Source: Pseudobdellovibrionaceae bacterium (GTDB lineage Bacteria > Bdellovibrionota > Bdellovibrionia > Bdellovibrionales > UBA1609). From it: a stretch of 64,000 nt of DNA. The notes below the pieces were generated by a model. That model saw only the letters and a list, made by a program, of their open reading frames with translations. It ran no database searches and was not told the DNA's origin. The position numbers and the translations under genes were made by a program. This document shows positions 30,751-40,923 of the stretch, in pieces; within the stretch, counting starts at the first letter, position 1; each line of letters begins with the position of its first letter. The DNA lies in assembly GCA_023954155.1 (NCBI GenBank), contig JAMLIO010000009.1, forward strand, positions 1-64,000, written 5' to 3'.

Positions 30751-31182
30751 ACTCCCTCCTTATCTCCGTTTAAAGACCATTCCATATGTGCCTACGCAAG
30801 GAAGATGGTTCTAATTAGCTCATTCCCCCTCTCTTATGTGATAAAAGGCTTAAAGTTGAACTGATGGCTTAACGAAAAACTAACAAAGACACTACCGCTC
30901 CCTCTATGTAGAAACTGTTTTATATTTACACTCTTTGTTTACGAGATATTTTGTTTCCTTCAGTGCATAAACTTGTTTATGCTTTTCATCAGACTTGTTC
31001 GCGAACTTGTTTGCGTCTTTGATTAGACCTGTACGTGAACTTTATGCCATTTGCATTGGATTCATTATAAGTTGGAGTTCTTATGCTTGTGCATTGCTGT
31101 TGGACTCTTGGGGTTTCGCGTTCTAACATTATCTTTATTCGTATTTATAAATATAACTATAAGTAGAGTTGTGGGGGCAAAC
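30751..31182. other. Non-coding spacer ahead of the alpha-2-macroglobulin gene
   Basis: It holds the promoter of the plus-strand gene; TATAAG at 31066-31071 is a possible -10 box, with no clear -35 box. The hairpin GCATAAAC / GTTTATGC followed by TTTT lies at about 30964-30985, and GTTCGCGAAC, a perfect palindrome, shortly after. A 27-codon open frame with a good ribosome binding site (31083-31166) is listed separately. Confidence 0.45.
31083..31166 (+). other. Possible short upstream open frame (27 codons)
   Basis: The ATG at 31083 is preceded by TTGGAG at about eight bases, a better site than any start of the following large gene. The frame encodes MLVHCCWTLGVSRSN... and stops at 31164-31166, 16 bases before the GTG chosen for the large gene. 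It may be a leader peptide coupling translation, or a trace of a frameshift near the true N-terminus. There is no similarity to judge it by. Confidence 0.25.
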
Positions 31183-34100
31183 GTGAAGCGTGTTTTAAAG
31201 TTCATCCTAAGTTTTTTTCGTGCGATCTTTGGGAAGTGGAGGTTGGCATTGTCGTGGGACAAGCCTGCTTGGCTGAGCAAACTTTGTAATAAATTGACCT
31301 CATCGTTTTTAGGCCGCGCTTGTGCCAATGTTAAAAATAAAGCTCAGTCTTCAAAACTGTCCCAACCCAGATACCTAGCCTTTTTGGGGTTAGGAGCTAT
31401 GGTGTTAAGTGGTCTGCTGGTTGCGGGGTATTCGGCGTACCAAAAGTACCTCGAGTCCTTACCTAAACCCGATTATGTAGGGGTCAGCATCTCTGCCCCT
31501 CAAAATACTAATCCTGAAACCAAAGAGATTCATGGGTTACGCATTCATTTTTCAAAGTCAGCGGCTCCAATGGATCAAATCGGCAAAGAGGTCACTGAAA
31601 ATGCACCTACTCTATCCCCAGCACTTTCTGGAACGTGGCATTGGGAAAGTGATAAGTCCTTGGTGTTTACGCCCCAAGCAGACCTTGTCGCCTTTCAAAA
31701 TGACTGGTTAGTGGGAAGCACCTATACTGTCTCTTTAAATACTAAACTGTTTCCTTCTCACCTTTTGTTTTCAAAAACCAAATATGAATTTAATACGGCG
31801 GCCCTCTTCCCCAGAACTACGAATAGTGAGTTTTATATTCATCCTAACAATAATAAAATCAGAAAGGCTCTGTTTACTGTGACCAGCAGTATTCCTTTAG
31901 ATGCTGAAGATTTTAAAAAGAAAGTTTCTCTTAAAATTAGTACCAAAGAGAATGCTTTAATAGGTAAGGGATCACAAAGTCTAACACCTACCATATCTTT
32001 TAATCCCGAACTCACCCAAGCTTATATTGAATCTCCTGCCTTGGATATGGTGGGGCCCGATAGGCAAGTGGAACTTAAGCTGGAAAAGAATCTACAATCT
32101 TTACGAGGAGGACAAGGTTCTACAGAAAGTTTAAGTGCCAGCGTCGATGTACCAGGTAAATTCAGTGCTTTTAAAGTCGAAAAACCTCAAATCATTTTTG
32201 CGCGCAATGAAAAGTTTGAGCCTGAACAGATCATCACCCTAGAAACTAAGGTGGGAGTAAAATCCGAAGACCTTTTGAAGTCCTTAAAGCTGTACTTGTT
32301 GCCTGAAACTCACGATCGAGTACGTCAAGTGCAGCATGGAGCTACAGTGACAGCTAAGGATGTGCGAGAATGGTACGAATCAGACATCAACAGCACGGCC
32401 CTCAATAACGCCGAGGTGCTCACGCCCATTGCGATTCCCACCCCTACGCCCTACAGCCAAACTCACAGTTTTAAAATCATTGTACCAGTAGACCGTTATT
32501 TGTACTTCTCTTTATCCAAAGGCATTAAAGCAATGGGAGATTACGAACTGGGGAAGGATGTACAGCACGTTGTTTATTCTCCTAATTATACTCCTGAGCT
32601 GATGTTTATGAGCGACGGGGCCATTCTTTCTTTGTCAGGGGACGGTAAACTGCCTTTGCTGGCTAGGAACGTAAAGCAAGTGGAGTTTGAGATATCCAGA
32701 GTTCTTCCTGAGCATATTAACTTTTTAATTTCCAGGATGGTTTATAATAATTCCTTTACCCATCCCTATCATCAAGACATTGAGGATTTTATTTCAGAAA
32801 GAAAAGTCGAAAAACAAAATATTCCTTTTCATTCTGAAACCGAAACTCAATATTTTTCTCTGGATCTAAAAAGCCATAAGGCCCGATCTGGATTTCTGTA
32901 TGTCAGGTCCAAAGCTTTACAAGCAGGAGGGGTTCAAAAAGGGCGAAACAGTTACTACCAACTGCCCTCCACAGAACGACTGATTTTGATCACTGATCTG
33001 GGCATGATTGCCAAACACACCGCCGACCAAGAACTGTATGTGTATGTGCAAAATTTGCGTACAGGTCAACCTATGGCTCAAGCTAAAGTGGACATCTTGG
33101 GGCAAAACGGTATTCCAGTTTTGACCAAGATGACGGACAGCCAAGGTCATGTAGTTTTCCCTAAATTTAATTTCCAAAGAGAGAAAAAACCTTTGGCCAT
33201 TGTGGCAAGGTCTGGAGCAGATGTCTCTTATCTTCCTTATCAAATTCCCAATCGTGAGTTGGCCTATTCCAGATTTAATACAGGAGGCATTCACAAGCCT
33301 TCCCAATCTGAAGAGCTTTCGGCGATGTTATTTTCGGATAGAGGACTTTATCGCCCTGGAGAAACGGTCAACATTGGAATGATCCTACGCTCACATCTGG
33401 AGAACACTTCTGAGATCGAAAAACTTCCTCTTGTTGTGAAGGTCCTTGATCCTAGAGGAAACTACATCAAACAAGAAAAACAAAAAATCCCTCTGTTTGG
33501 TTTAAAAGACTTTCACTTTACCACTCAAGAAACCAGCCCTACAGGAACTTATGTTGTCCAACTGTATGTGACCAAGACCAACAACAATTACACTTATGAT
33601 CAGCTGATCTCTTCAACTCAAGTTGTGCTTGAAGAGTTTCAACCTGACAAACTAAAGATTCATACACAGCTCACCCCTGCTAAAACTGTGGGCTGGGTGC
33701 CACTGACCAAACTCACTGCACGCGTCAGTCTGAAGAACTTATTTGGAACCGCAGCTGAAAATCGAATGATTAAAAGCGAGCTGGAATTGATCCCCACTGT
33801 GCCACGAACAGAAAAATACCGTGACTACATCTTTAAATACTCCCGAGAGCATTTACAGACTGTAAAAGAAAACTTGGTGGATAAAACCACGGATAAAAAT
33901 GGAGAAGTAGAGTTTGATATTGATCTTGAAAAATACGAAGGCTTTTACTCTGTGATCTTGCGTACCCAAGGTTATGAAACAGGAGCTGGGCGCAGTGTGG
34001 AGGCTTCAGCTTCCGTCTTTGCCAGCACTTGGAAGACCATTGTGGGATATAAGACGGACGGGTCTTTAAACTATATTAAAAGAGACTCTGCACGAAGTAT

Positions 34101-37008
34101 CAATTTGGTGGCCTTAAACTCTGATCTTGTGCCTTCGGCGGAGGATGTCACTTTGCAATTGCATGAGACACAGTATGTGTCCGCACTGATGAAACAAAAC
34201 GATGGCACCTACCGATATCAGTCCATCAAAAAAGAAGTTCTTCTGAACGAAGATCAAAAAAATATTCCTGCGTCGGGCCTGAAACTGACCTTGCCCACGG
34301 ATAAAGCTGGGGACTTTGTTTATCTGGTTAAAAATAAAGAGGGGCAAGAGATCAATCGCATTGAATTCAAAGTGATGGGTACGACCAATTTGACCCGTTC
34401 ATTAGATAGAAATGCCGAACTGCAAATTGTGTTAAACAAAGAGGACTACCAGCCTGGGGAAGAGATTGAACTGCAAATTCTTGCCCCTTATAAAGGTTCG
34501 GGTCTTATCACCATTGAAAGAGAAAATGTCTTTGCTCAAAAGTGGTTCACCACCCAATCAAACACTACGATAGAGCGCATACGCATTCCTAATACCGTAT
34601 CTGGGAATGCCTATGTCAATGTCACTTTCTTGCGAGCCATAGATTCTTCAGAAATTTACACCAGTCCCTTAAGCTATGGTGTGCAGCCTTTTTCGATCAG
34701 TCTTGATAAATATAAAACTCAGGTGAATTTACAGGCACCAGAAAAAGTAAAACCAGGACAGGCTCTTAACATTCAGTACTCTGCCAGCCGACCGACCTCA
34801 CTGATTTTATATGGGGCAGATGAGGGTATTTTACAGGTGGCCAAGTACACACTGCCTAACCCTATTTTACACTTTTTTAAAAAGCAGGCCTTACAAGTAA
34901 GAACCTTTCAACTTTTAGATTTACTGCTGCCTGAGTACTCTGTACTTAAAAACACGTCCTCTCCTGGAGGTGATGATTTTAACGAAGCCTTACAACGCAA
35001 CTTAAATCCCTTTAAAGCCAAGTCCCTCAAGCCCGTGGTCTTTTGGTCTGGAGTGCTAAGTGCCTCTCAAAAACCACAAACTTTCAGTTACGAAGTGCCT
35101 GATTATTTTAATGGCTCTATTAAAATAATGGCGGTCGCAAGTTCTAAACAAGGTTTAGGAGCTAGCGAAACAGGCTCTATTTCTAGAGGGGATTTTATTA
35201 TTTCTCCAACTACACCTGTCTTTGTCACCCCAGATGATGAAATTGAAGTAGGTGTGAATGTTTCTAATCAAAGTGAAAATCCGAATGCCTCGTCTTCACT
35301 GACTGTGAAAGTCGTAAGTTCTTCTCATCTGAGTGTCTCGGGGGCTTCGGAACAGACTCTTAATGTACCCGTGGGTAGAGAAGAAGGAACATCTTTTAAA
35401 TTCAAAGCCCGTAGAGAGTTTGGAGCCGCAAACTTAAAGTTTGAAGTCCATAATGGAACTGAAAGTGCCAAGTACTCTCACGAACTCAGTGTCAGGCCCG
35501 CCACACCTTATATCACGACCATTCAAGCGGGCATTCAGGACTCTTTACCTCTTACGATTGCAAACCCAAGAGTTTTAGCTCCTGAGCTGGCTTCTCAATC
35601 TTTAAGTTTATCCTTCTTACCTTTATCTATTGGCACAGCACTGGTGCAGTACCTAGAGAGCTTCCCGTACGGATGCACAGAGCAGATCGTTTCTAAAGCT
35701 GTGCCTTTATTACTGACCTATGCCTATGACGTAGGAACTGAGCGCGCTTCTACGACCCATGCTCACGTGATCTCGATGCTACAGCGTCGACAAAAAACTG
35801 ATGGCGGTTTTGCTTTGTACGAAGGCTCGGGGTCGTCACACACTCCAGCCACTCTGTACGCGATCACCTACTTACAAGAGGCCCAAAAGCACAATCTTGA
35901 AGTTCCAGAAGAGATGCAGGAACAGCTTAAAGAGTATTTAAATTCACAAGACCTCAGAGCCTTTGGCAATGTCCATCAGGTTCGCATGTTCACTCAATCG
36001 CTTTATCTGCGAGCACGCTATGGTGAAAACCCAAAATCAGACTTGGTGTACCTAGAACAACTTTTAGAAAAGAACTTTAAAGGTCAGTGGGAGCAAGATG
36101 TAACAGCCATATATCTGGCGGGCCTGTATCAAATCATTCAAAATAAAAACAAAGGGTGGGATATTCTAAAACGTGTTAAGATGAATGAGAAGATCAGCAG
36201 TAATTATGAATACTACTACGATTCTGCGATTCGTAATGGAGTTTATCTTAGAATCATTGCTCAACATTTTCCAGAACGACTAGCTTCTGTGTTGAACCAT
36301 GAAACATGGAAGTCTCTTTTAAACCCACTTCTTAATGGTCAGTACAATACAAACTCTGCAGCTCATATTCTATTGGCATTCAGTTCTTTGGATAATGAAA
36401 AGAATAAGGATGGATTTCCTCAAGGACTTAAAACTGAGCAAACCTTCCAAGATGGAAAGACCAGCGAGTTGACCTTGGCTTCGGGGTTGGTGTCTAAAAC
36501 TCAAATTGATTTAGGTGTCACCAAGCTACAACTTAAAGGAACTGCGCCAACTCCTCTTTTTTATAGCTTAACTCAAAGTGGATTTGACGCTGAATTGCCC
36601 ACTCAAGAAGTCAAAAAGCGCATTGAAATCAGTCGTGTGGTGGAAAATCAAAGTGGCACACCTATCAAACAAGTCAAAATGGGGGATAATATCTATATTA
36701 AGGTGCGCTGGCGCACACTGAAGTCCGAAGGAGTCCCCCACCTAGTGATTGTTGATCTTTTCCCTGCGGGATTTGAATTGGTCAGTTCAAGTGTCAATCA
36801 AAACTCTGCCTCTTATGTGGACTACATTGATAAACGTGAAGATCGTTTGGTGATTTATGGTTATGCCAACGCCGAGATGGGGCAAACCACATACGAGCTG
36901 CGAGCCACTCATAGAGGTAAATTTAATTTGCCAGCTATTTTTGGCGAGTCACTTTATGACAAGAGCATTCAGTACAGAGGAGTGAGTGAAACGATTGAAG
37001 TTTTATAA
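31183..37008 (+). CDS. Bacterial alpha-2-macroglobulin with thioester
   Basis: About 1941 residues. A membrane anchor (LAFLGLGAMVLSGLLVAGYSAY, about 65-90 of this start) is followed by many MG-type beta domains, including the conserved LFSDRGLYRPGETVNIG. The thioester motif is GCTEQ (about 1497-1501), followed by the helical TED region (QKTDGGFALYEGSGSSHTPA). Such proteins trap proteases in the periplasm and work with PBP1C, whose gene follows and overlaps by 23 bases. The open frame extends up to a TTG at 31051, which would add a second hydrophobic segment but lacks a binding site. I chose GTG at 31183 because GGGGG lies five bases upstream and MKRVLKFIL is a plausible N-terminus; GTG at 31171 is also possible. 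Bacterial members are usually 1500-1900 residues. Confidence 0.93.
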   Translation: MKRVLKFILSFFRAIFGKWRLALSWDKPAWLSKLCNKLTSSFLGRACANVKNKAQSSKLSQPRYLAFLGLGAMVLSGLLVAGYSAYQKYLESLPKPDYVGVSISAPQNTNPETKEIHGLRIHFSKSAAPMDQIGKEVTENAPTLSPALSGTWHWESDKSLVFTPQADLVAFQNDWLVGSTYTVSLNTKLFPSHLLFSKTKYEFNTAALFPRTTNSEFYIHPNNNKIRKALFTVTSSIPLDAEDFKKKVSLKISTKENALIGKGSQSLTPTISFNPELTQAYIESPALDMVGPDRQVELKLEKNLQSLRGGQGSTESLSASVDVPGKFSAFKVEKPQIIFARNEKFEPEQIITLETKVGVKSEDLLKSLKLYLLPETHDRVRQVQHGATVTAKDVREWYESDINSTALNNAEVLTPIAIPTPTPYSQTHSFKIIVPVDRYLYFSLSKGIKAMGDYELGKDVQHVVYSPNYTPELMFMSDGAILSLSGDGKLPLLARNVKQVEFEISRVLPEHINFLISRMVYNNSFTHPYHQDIEDFISERKVEKQNIPFHSETETQYFSLDLKSHKARSGFLYVRSKALQAGGVQKGRNSYYQLPSTERLILITDLGMIAKHTADQELYVYVQNLRTGQPMAQAKVDILGQNGIPVLTKMTDSQGHVVFPKFNFQREKKPLAIVARSGADVSYLPYQIPNRELAYSRFNTGGIHKPSQSEELSAMLFSDRGLYRPGETVNIGMILRSHLENTSEIEKLPLVVKVLDPRGNYIKQEKQKIPLFGLKDFHFTTQETSPTGTYVVQLYVTKTNNNYTYDQLISSTQVVLEEFQPDKLKIHTQLTPAKTVGWVPLTKLTARVSLKNLFGTAAENRMIKSELELIPTVPRTEKYRDYIFKYSREHLQTVKENLVDKTTDKNGEVEFDIDLEKYEGFYSVILRTQGYETGAGRSVEASASVFASTWKTIVGYKTDGSLNYIKRDSARSINLVALNSDLVPSAEDVTLQLHETQYVSALMKQNDGTYRYQSIKKEVLLNEDQKNIPASGLKLTLPTDKAGDFVYLVKNKEGQEINRIEFKVMGTTNLTRSLDRNAELQIVLNKEDYQPGEEIELQILAPYKGSGLITIERENVFAQKWFTTQSNTTIERIRIPNTVSGNAYVNVTFLRAIDSSEIYTSPLSYGVQPFSISLDKYKTQVNLQAPEKVKPGQALNIQYSASRPTSLILYGADEGILQVAKYTLPNPILHFFKKQALQVRTFQLLDLLLPEYSVLKNTSSPGGDDFNEALQRNLNPFKAKSLKPVVFWSGVLSASQKPQTFSYEVPDYFNGSIKIMAVASSKQGLGASETGSISRGDFIISPTTPVFVTPDDEIEVGVNVSNQSENPNASSSLTVKVVSSSHLSVSGASEQTLNVPVGREEGTSFKFKARREFGAANLKFEVHNGTESAKYSHELSVRPATPYITTIQAGIQDSLPLTIANPRVLAPELASQSLSLSFLPLSIGTALVQYLESFPYGCTEQIVSKAVPLLLTYAYDVGTERASTTHAHVISMLQRRQKTDGGFALYEGSGSSHTPATLYAITYLQEAQKHNLEVPEEMQEQLKEYLNSQDLRAFGNVHQVRMFTQSLYLRARYGENPKSDLVYLEQLLEKNFKGQWEQDVTAIYLAGLYQIIQNKNKGWDILKRVKMNEKISSNYEYYYDSAIRNGVYLRIIAQHFPERLASVLNHETWKSLLNPLLNGQYNTNSAAHILLAFSSLDNEKNKDGFPQGLKTEQTFQDGKTSELTLASGLVSKTQIDLGVTKLQLKGTAPTPLFYSLTQSGFDAELPTQEVKKRIEISRVVENQSGTPIKQVKMGDNIYIKVRWRTLKSEGVPHLVIVDLFPAGFELVSSSVNQNSASYVDYIDKREDRLVIYGYANAEMGQTTYELRATHRGKFNLPAIFGESLYDKSIQYRGVSETIEVL

Positions 37009-39448
37009 GATCGCTTTTTTGTTTTTTATCCTCTTGGCTGTGACTGTGGGAGGCGGGCGATGGCTTGCCTCCCCTTTGCGCGATCATATTTCTTTTTCCA
37101 GAGAAGTTTACGATCGGCAGGGTCGACTGCTGCGCTTGACTCTGTCTGGTGATGAGAAGTATCGCATTTGGACTCCTTTAGAAGATATCCATCCCCAATA
37201 TGTGGAGTCGGTCTTACTTTATGAGGACCGATATTTCTTTTACCATATTGGAGTCAATCCCGTTTCACTTCTCAAAGCCGCCTTCAGTTATACGCAAAAC
37301 ACCAAAGGCCCAGGGGCTTCGACCATCACCATGCAGCTGGCCCGCATTAAATACGGGTTAAAAACCCAAACTCTTAAAGGAAAAATCAAACAAATTTTAT
37401 ATGCACTAAGATTAGAAGCTCAGCATTCCAAAAAAGAAATTTTAGAAACCTATTTGAACCTGATTCCCTTTGGGGGCCCTATAGAGGGCGTTGGGAGCGC
37501 CAGCCGTGTGCTATTTGGCAAAGCTCCTAAAGACCTGCACCTTTCTGAAAGTTTATGGCTGACACTTATTCCTCAAAATCCGACACAAAGAGGGCGACTT
37601 GCAAACAAAACGTCCCAGTCCCCTGTTTTAAAACAGGCCTTCACCAAACTTTCTAAAATGTGGTTGGAAAAACATCCGCAAGACCAAGAATGGGCGACCT
37701 TGCCAGACATTCCCAACATGGTTACTCGTTTAAAAAAACTCCCTTTCTTAGCGCCGCATTTTACCAATATGGTTTTATCGGAATCAGAAAAACTTGTGGT
37801 GAAAAGCACTCTAGATTTTCAAATTCAAAGACTGGTGGAAAAAAAGTTAAGTCACTTTGTAAACTCCAAAAGTGCTTTAGGGGTGCAGAATGCTGTGGCT
37901 TTGGTGATTCACCATGAAACCCAAGAGGTGCTTGCCTATGTGGGCTCTAAAGATTTTTTTAATGATGAGATTGGAGGGCAGGTCAACGGTGTGCTGGCCA
38001 AACGTTCTCCTGGTTCTACCCTTAAACCTTTTGTGTATGCCCTAGCTTTTGAACAAGGGCTCATCCATCCAAGGACTTTATTAAAAGATACGCCCTCGGT
38101 GTTTGCCTCTTATCATCCTGAAAACTTTGACCAAAAATTTTTAGGACCGATCACCGCCGAGCAGGCTCTGAGGCTCAGTCGTAATATTCCTGCTGTGAGT
38201 CTGAATCAACGTCTTGTGGACCCCAACCTGTATCAGTTTTTAAAAAAGGCGCACATTCATTTTCCTTATGATGAAAAGCACTATGGCTTAAGTTTGGTCT
38301 TAGGTGGCACCGAAGTGTCCCCTTGGGAGATGGCCCATCTGTACAGCATGCTGGCAAACCTTGGGCAGTGGTCCCCTTTGCGCTGGGACATGGAAGGTGA
38401 GCAGAGTTTCGCATCATCTAACCCCTTACACGCACAGACCGTAGTGGCATCCCCCCTTGAAGATGCTTCACGGCTCTCCACCTCCGACGAGAAGACCACC
38501 CAGGTATATTCCTCTGCTACTTCTCAAAGTTCTAGAGTTCAAACTTTGCTTTCTGAAGAGAGCAGTTTTGTGACCTTAGACATTCTAGCAGGTACACCTA
38601 AGCCTTATCAGAATTATCAAGCCCAGTGGGTGTCTGACCCCATTCCTGTGGCGTGGAAGACGGGAACCTCTCCTGGTTTTAGGGACGCATGGACTGCGGG
38701 AGTTATGGGGCCTTATACAATTGTGGTGTGGTTAGGAAACTTTGATAACACACCTAATCCTGCCTTTGTGGGGATTGAGCTGGCTGCACCTCTGTTTTTT
38801 CAGATTGCCGACGGTTTAAGCCAGACTGACTTTCAAAAGCCTTTTTGGAATAATCCCACGGGTTTGGATCTGCAAAGAGCCGAGGTCTGTTCGGTCTCGG
38901 GGCATCTGCCGCATGAGCACTGCCCCCATACCACCCCAACATGGTTTCAATCAGGAGTTTCGCCGATCACATCTTGTGACGTGCATCGACCTGTACCCAT
39001 TGATCGCATCACGGGACTTAGAAGCTGTACGGGCATGACCTCACAAACAGAAATCAAAGTGTATGAGTTCTGGCCCACAGACTTGCAAAGACTTTTTAAA
39101 CAAGCGGGGATACATCGCAAACTGGCACCTGCTTTTTCTCCTGAATGTGGGTTGAGTGATACGGCTCACTTGGGTAAAAAACCTCAGATCACATCTCCGC
39201 AAAAAGACATCACGTATTTAAAAAGTTTAACCACCGCCGAAGGGCAGAACACCCTCACCCTTGAAGCCACTGCGGACAGTGATAGCTCTGAACTTTATTG
39301 GTTTATAGATAAAAGTTTTATTGGCAAAAGCAAAAGCCGTGAGCCCTTACTTTATAAAGCCTTAAAATCAGGGACACACACTTTTACTGTTATTGATGAT
39401 TTGGGGCGCTCGGATTCGGTCAAAGCAGAGTTACAGATTGTACGTTAA
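36986..39448 (+). CDS. pbpC: Penicillin-binding protein 1C
   Basis: 820-residue bifunctional peptidoglycan synthase anchored by an N-terminal span (about 8-25). The glycosyltransferase domain has the catalytic Glu80 in LLYEDRYFFYHIGVNP and GASTITMQLAR. The transpeptidase has STLK (Ser344, Lys347), SRN (398-400) and KTG (558-560). The C-terminal part (about 740-820, PQITSPQKDITYL...) is the BiPBP_C domain found in PBP1C. Between SRN and KTG sits a Ser/Thr-rich insertion of about 50 residues (about 470-520) not usual in the family. GTG is the start, with AGAGGAG upstream inside the end of the macroglobulin gene. The pairing with alpha-2-macroglobulin is a known conserved arrangement in Gram-negative bacteria. 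Confidence 0.95.
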   Translation: MKRLKFYKIAFLFFILLAVTVGGGRWLASPLRDHISFSREVYDRQGRLLRLTLSGDEKYRIWTPLEDIHPQYVESVLLYEDRYFFYHIGVNPVSLLKAAFSYTQNTKGPGASTITMQLARIKYGLKTQTLKGKIKQILYALRLEAQHSKKEILETYLNLIPFGGPIEGVGSASRVLFGKAPKDLHLSESLWLTLIPQNPTQRGRLANKTSQSPVLKQAFTKLSKMWLEKHPQDQEWATLPDIPNMVTRLKKLPFLAPHFTNMVLSESEKLVVKSTLDFQIQRLVEKKLSHFVNSKSALGVQNAVALVIHHETQEVLAYVGSKDFFNDEIGGQVNGVLAKRSPGSTLKPFVYALAFEQGLIHPRTLLKDTPSVFASYHPENFDQKFLGPITAEQALRLSRNIPAVSLNQRLVDPNLYQFLKKAHIHFPYDEKHYGLSLVLGGTEVSPWEMAHLYSMLANLGQWSPLRWDMEGEQSFASSNPLHAQTVVASPLEDASRLSTSDEKTTQVYSSATSQSSRVQTLLSEESSFVTLDILAGTPKPYQNYQAQWVSDPIPVAWKTGTSPGFRDAWTAGVMGPYTIVVWLGNFDNTPNPAFVGIELAAPLFFQIADGLSQTDFQKPFWNNPTGLDLQRAEVCSVSGHLPHEHCPHTTPTWFQSGVSPITSCDVHRPVPIDRITGLRSCTGMTSQTEIKVYEFWPTDLQRLFKQAGIHRKLAPAFSPECGLSDTAHLGKKPQITSPQKDITYLKSLTTAEGQNTLTLEATADSDSSELYWFIDKSFIGKSKSREPLLYKALKSGTHTFTVIDDLGRSDSVKAELQIVR

Positions 39449-39507
39449 ATTCAAAAAAATCTACATACGGCTCGGCTTTTACTACTCATATCAATGATGG
39501 ATTAAAT

Positions 39508-39583
<76 letters not shown>

Positions 39584-39601
39584 ACTAAAGGTCGAAGCGT
39601 T

Positions 39602-39631
39602 ATTTTTCATTGAATTTTAGATAAAGGTCAA
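39602..39631 (-). promoter_or_regulatory. Possible tRNA-Ala promoter
   Basis: On the minus strand TTGACC (39626-39631) is followed after 18 bases by AAAAAT (39602-39607), about 20 bases before the tRNA. The -35 box is the same as in the predicted rrn promoter. The -10 box is weak. Confidence 0.4.
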
Positions 39632-39676
39632 GATTATTTTCTATGGATTGCCGCCAAAGTGCCACCCCTAACGAAC

Positions 39677-39702
39677 AAAAAGCCCACCTCTAAGGGGGGG
39701 CT
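39677..39702 (-). terminator. Terminator of the 39755-40231 gene
   Basis: The stem AGCCC-CCTC / GGGG-GGGCT (39681-39702) has one bulged A and a three-base loop, followed on the minus strand by TTTT. It is about 50 bases past the stop codon of the gene at 39755. Confidence 0.7.
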
Positions 39703-39754
39703 ATGTTTTGCAGCTTAAAGAGTATGCAGTTTTTGTTTTTAAGTGAGATGAATA

Positions 39755-40231
39755 TTAAGCGTTGGCGGCGAAAAGAGTCATTTGGGCTAGCCATTCTCTT
39801 TCTTTGGAAAGGTCAAAGCCTACGGCTTCCCCTCCGTCAACGATGGACAGATAGACCTTTCTCAGAACATCAAACTCTTGGGTGTCTAAGTGGTCTTCGT
39901 CAGTGATCACATCAATGATGCTTAATAGATCGGGGGTGGTTACAACCTTAGGTAATCTTTGGTCATCTAGACCATAAACCCTAGAAGGTTTAAAACCAAT
40001 AAGGTGTTTGGTTAAAAGGACTTTGTGGCCATCCAAAAAGTTCACTTGTAAAAAGGGGTTGCCTTCAGAATCTTGGCGATTCAATACGGCCTCTACGGTT
40101 TCAGGTTTAAGTTTTAAAGTTTTGCCATCGGTCTTTTGAACTAAGACGTGCTCGCCTTTGATTGAATGGATCAATTGTAGGCCACTGCCCTCGGTTTCCA
40201 AAAATATTTTGATATCTTCCAAACTTCCCAT
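39755..40231 (-). CDS. Conserved-looking protein of unknown function
   Basis: 158 residues, no signal peptide or membrane segment, so probably cytoplasmic. The first half is beta-rich with regularly spaced hydrophobic residues (GEHVLVQKTDGKTLKLKPET, PFLQVNFLDGHKVLLTKHLI). The second half is acidic and helical (IIDVITDEDHLDTQEFDVLRKV). No family is recognised. It is a single gene with its own terminator, next to tRNA-Ala and opposite the cupin gene. Confidence 0.6.
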   Translation of the reverse strand: MGSLEDIKIFLETEGSGLQLIHSIKGEHVLVQKTDGKTLKLKPETVEAVLNRQDSEGNPFLQVNFLDGHKVLLTKHLIGFKPSRVYGLDDQRLPKVVTTPDLLSIIDVITDEDHLDTQEFDVLRKVYLSIVDGGEAVGFDLSKEREWLAQMTLFAANA

Positions 40232-40441
40232 CTGCTTCCTTAAAAGAACCTTTGTTAATCCATTCGGCCCTATCTCATTCTTTAATAGCTTTTCGCCAAA
40301 GCAGGGAAAACATTTAGGTTTTCAATAATTTTTGGCAGATTGTCCTGTGATAAACTTAGACACATTCTGGCAAATCCCTACTTTTGTGTCTCAAAATAAA
40401 AATCTGTTGCGAAAGTGCTGAGCTGGCCCTAGTGTGGAGGC

Positions 40442-40753
40442 ATGATTGTTACTAGATGGCAGGCTCCTGTGGTGCCCACAAAAGAGCAAATTGTGCATAT
40501 ATTTCGAGTAGAAGGCTTACAGCCAGAAGAGGAGATCTATCTCCCCAAACAGACTGTGACAGAGCATAAGCAGCCCTTTGACGAAGTCCGCATGATTGTT
40601 AGCGGGGAACTTTTGATGAACATTGCGGGCAATAAACTCCTACTCCGTGCAGGAGATCGCATTCTAATTCCTTCTAACACTAGACATGCTAAAGAGGTGC
40701 GCGGCGATGAACCTTGTATTAGCATTTATGCTCAAAAAGTTTTTCATTCTTAA
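40442..40753 (+). CDS. Cupin-domain protein
   Basis: 103 residues forming a single small beta-barrel. The cupin pattern is seen in EHKQPFDEVRMIVSGELLMNIAG (motif 1, with His and Glu) and AGDRILIPSNTRHAKEV (motif 2, with the closing His). Metal binding is likely; the substrate is unknown. GGAGG stands directly in front of the ATG. It has no operon partner: the next gene downstream is on the other strand. Confidence 0.82.
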   Translation: MIVTRWQAPVVPTKEQIVHIFRVEGLQPEEEIYLPKQTVTEHKQPFDEVRMIVSGELLMNIAGNKLLLRAGDRILIPSNTRHAKEVRGDEPCISIYAQKVFHS

Positions 40754-40849
40754 AATAGTCTAGACTTTCCTTTCACAGCTCATCACTCCGCCTTGGTAAC
40801 CGCTTAGCTACGATCGTCTTTTTTTCTGTAAAGTTCACATCACCTGCAC

Positions 40850-40882
40850 AAAAAGCAAAAAGGCCACAGTGAGCTGGGCCTT
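40850..40882 (-). terminator. Terminator of the 40924-42738 gene
   Basis: The stem AAGGCC / GGCCTT (40860-40865, 40877-40882) is followed on the minus strand by TTTTTGCTTTTT. It lies about 40 bases after the stop codon of the Gly/Tyr-rich secreted protein gene. Confidence 0.8.
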
Positions 40883-40923
40883 GTTTATATCTTTATTCAA
40901 ATGTGTGGTCTTAAGCTTTGATC

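Noticed and set aside
30804-30814. Second rrn promoter
   Set aside because: The -10-like TAGAAC context repeats here, but the -35 position reads TAAGAG and gives no support.
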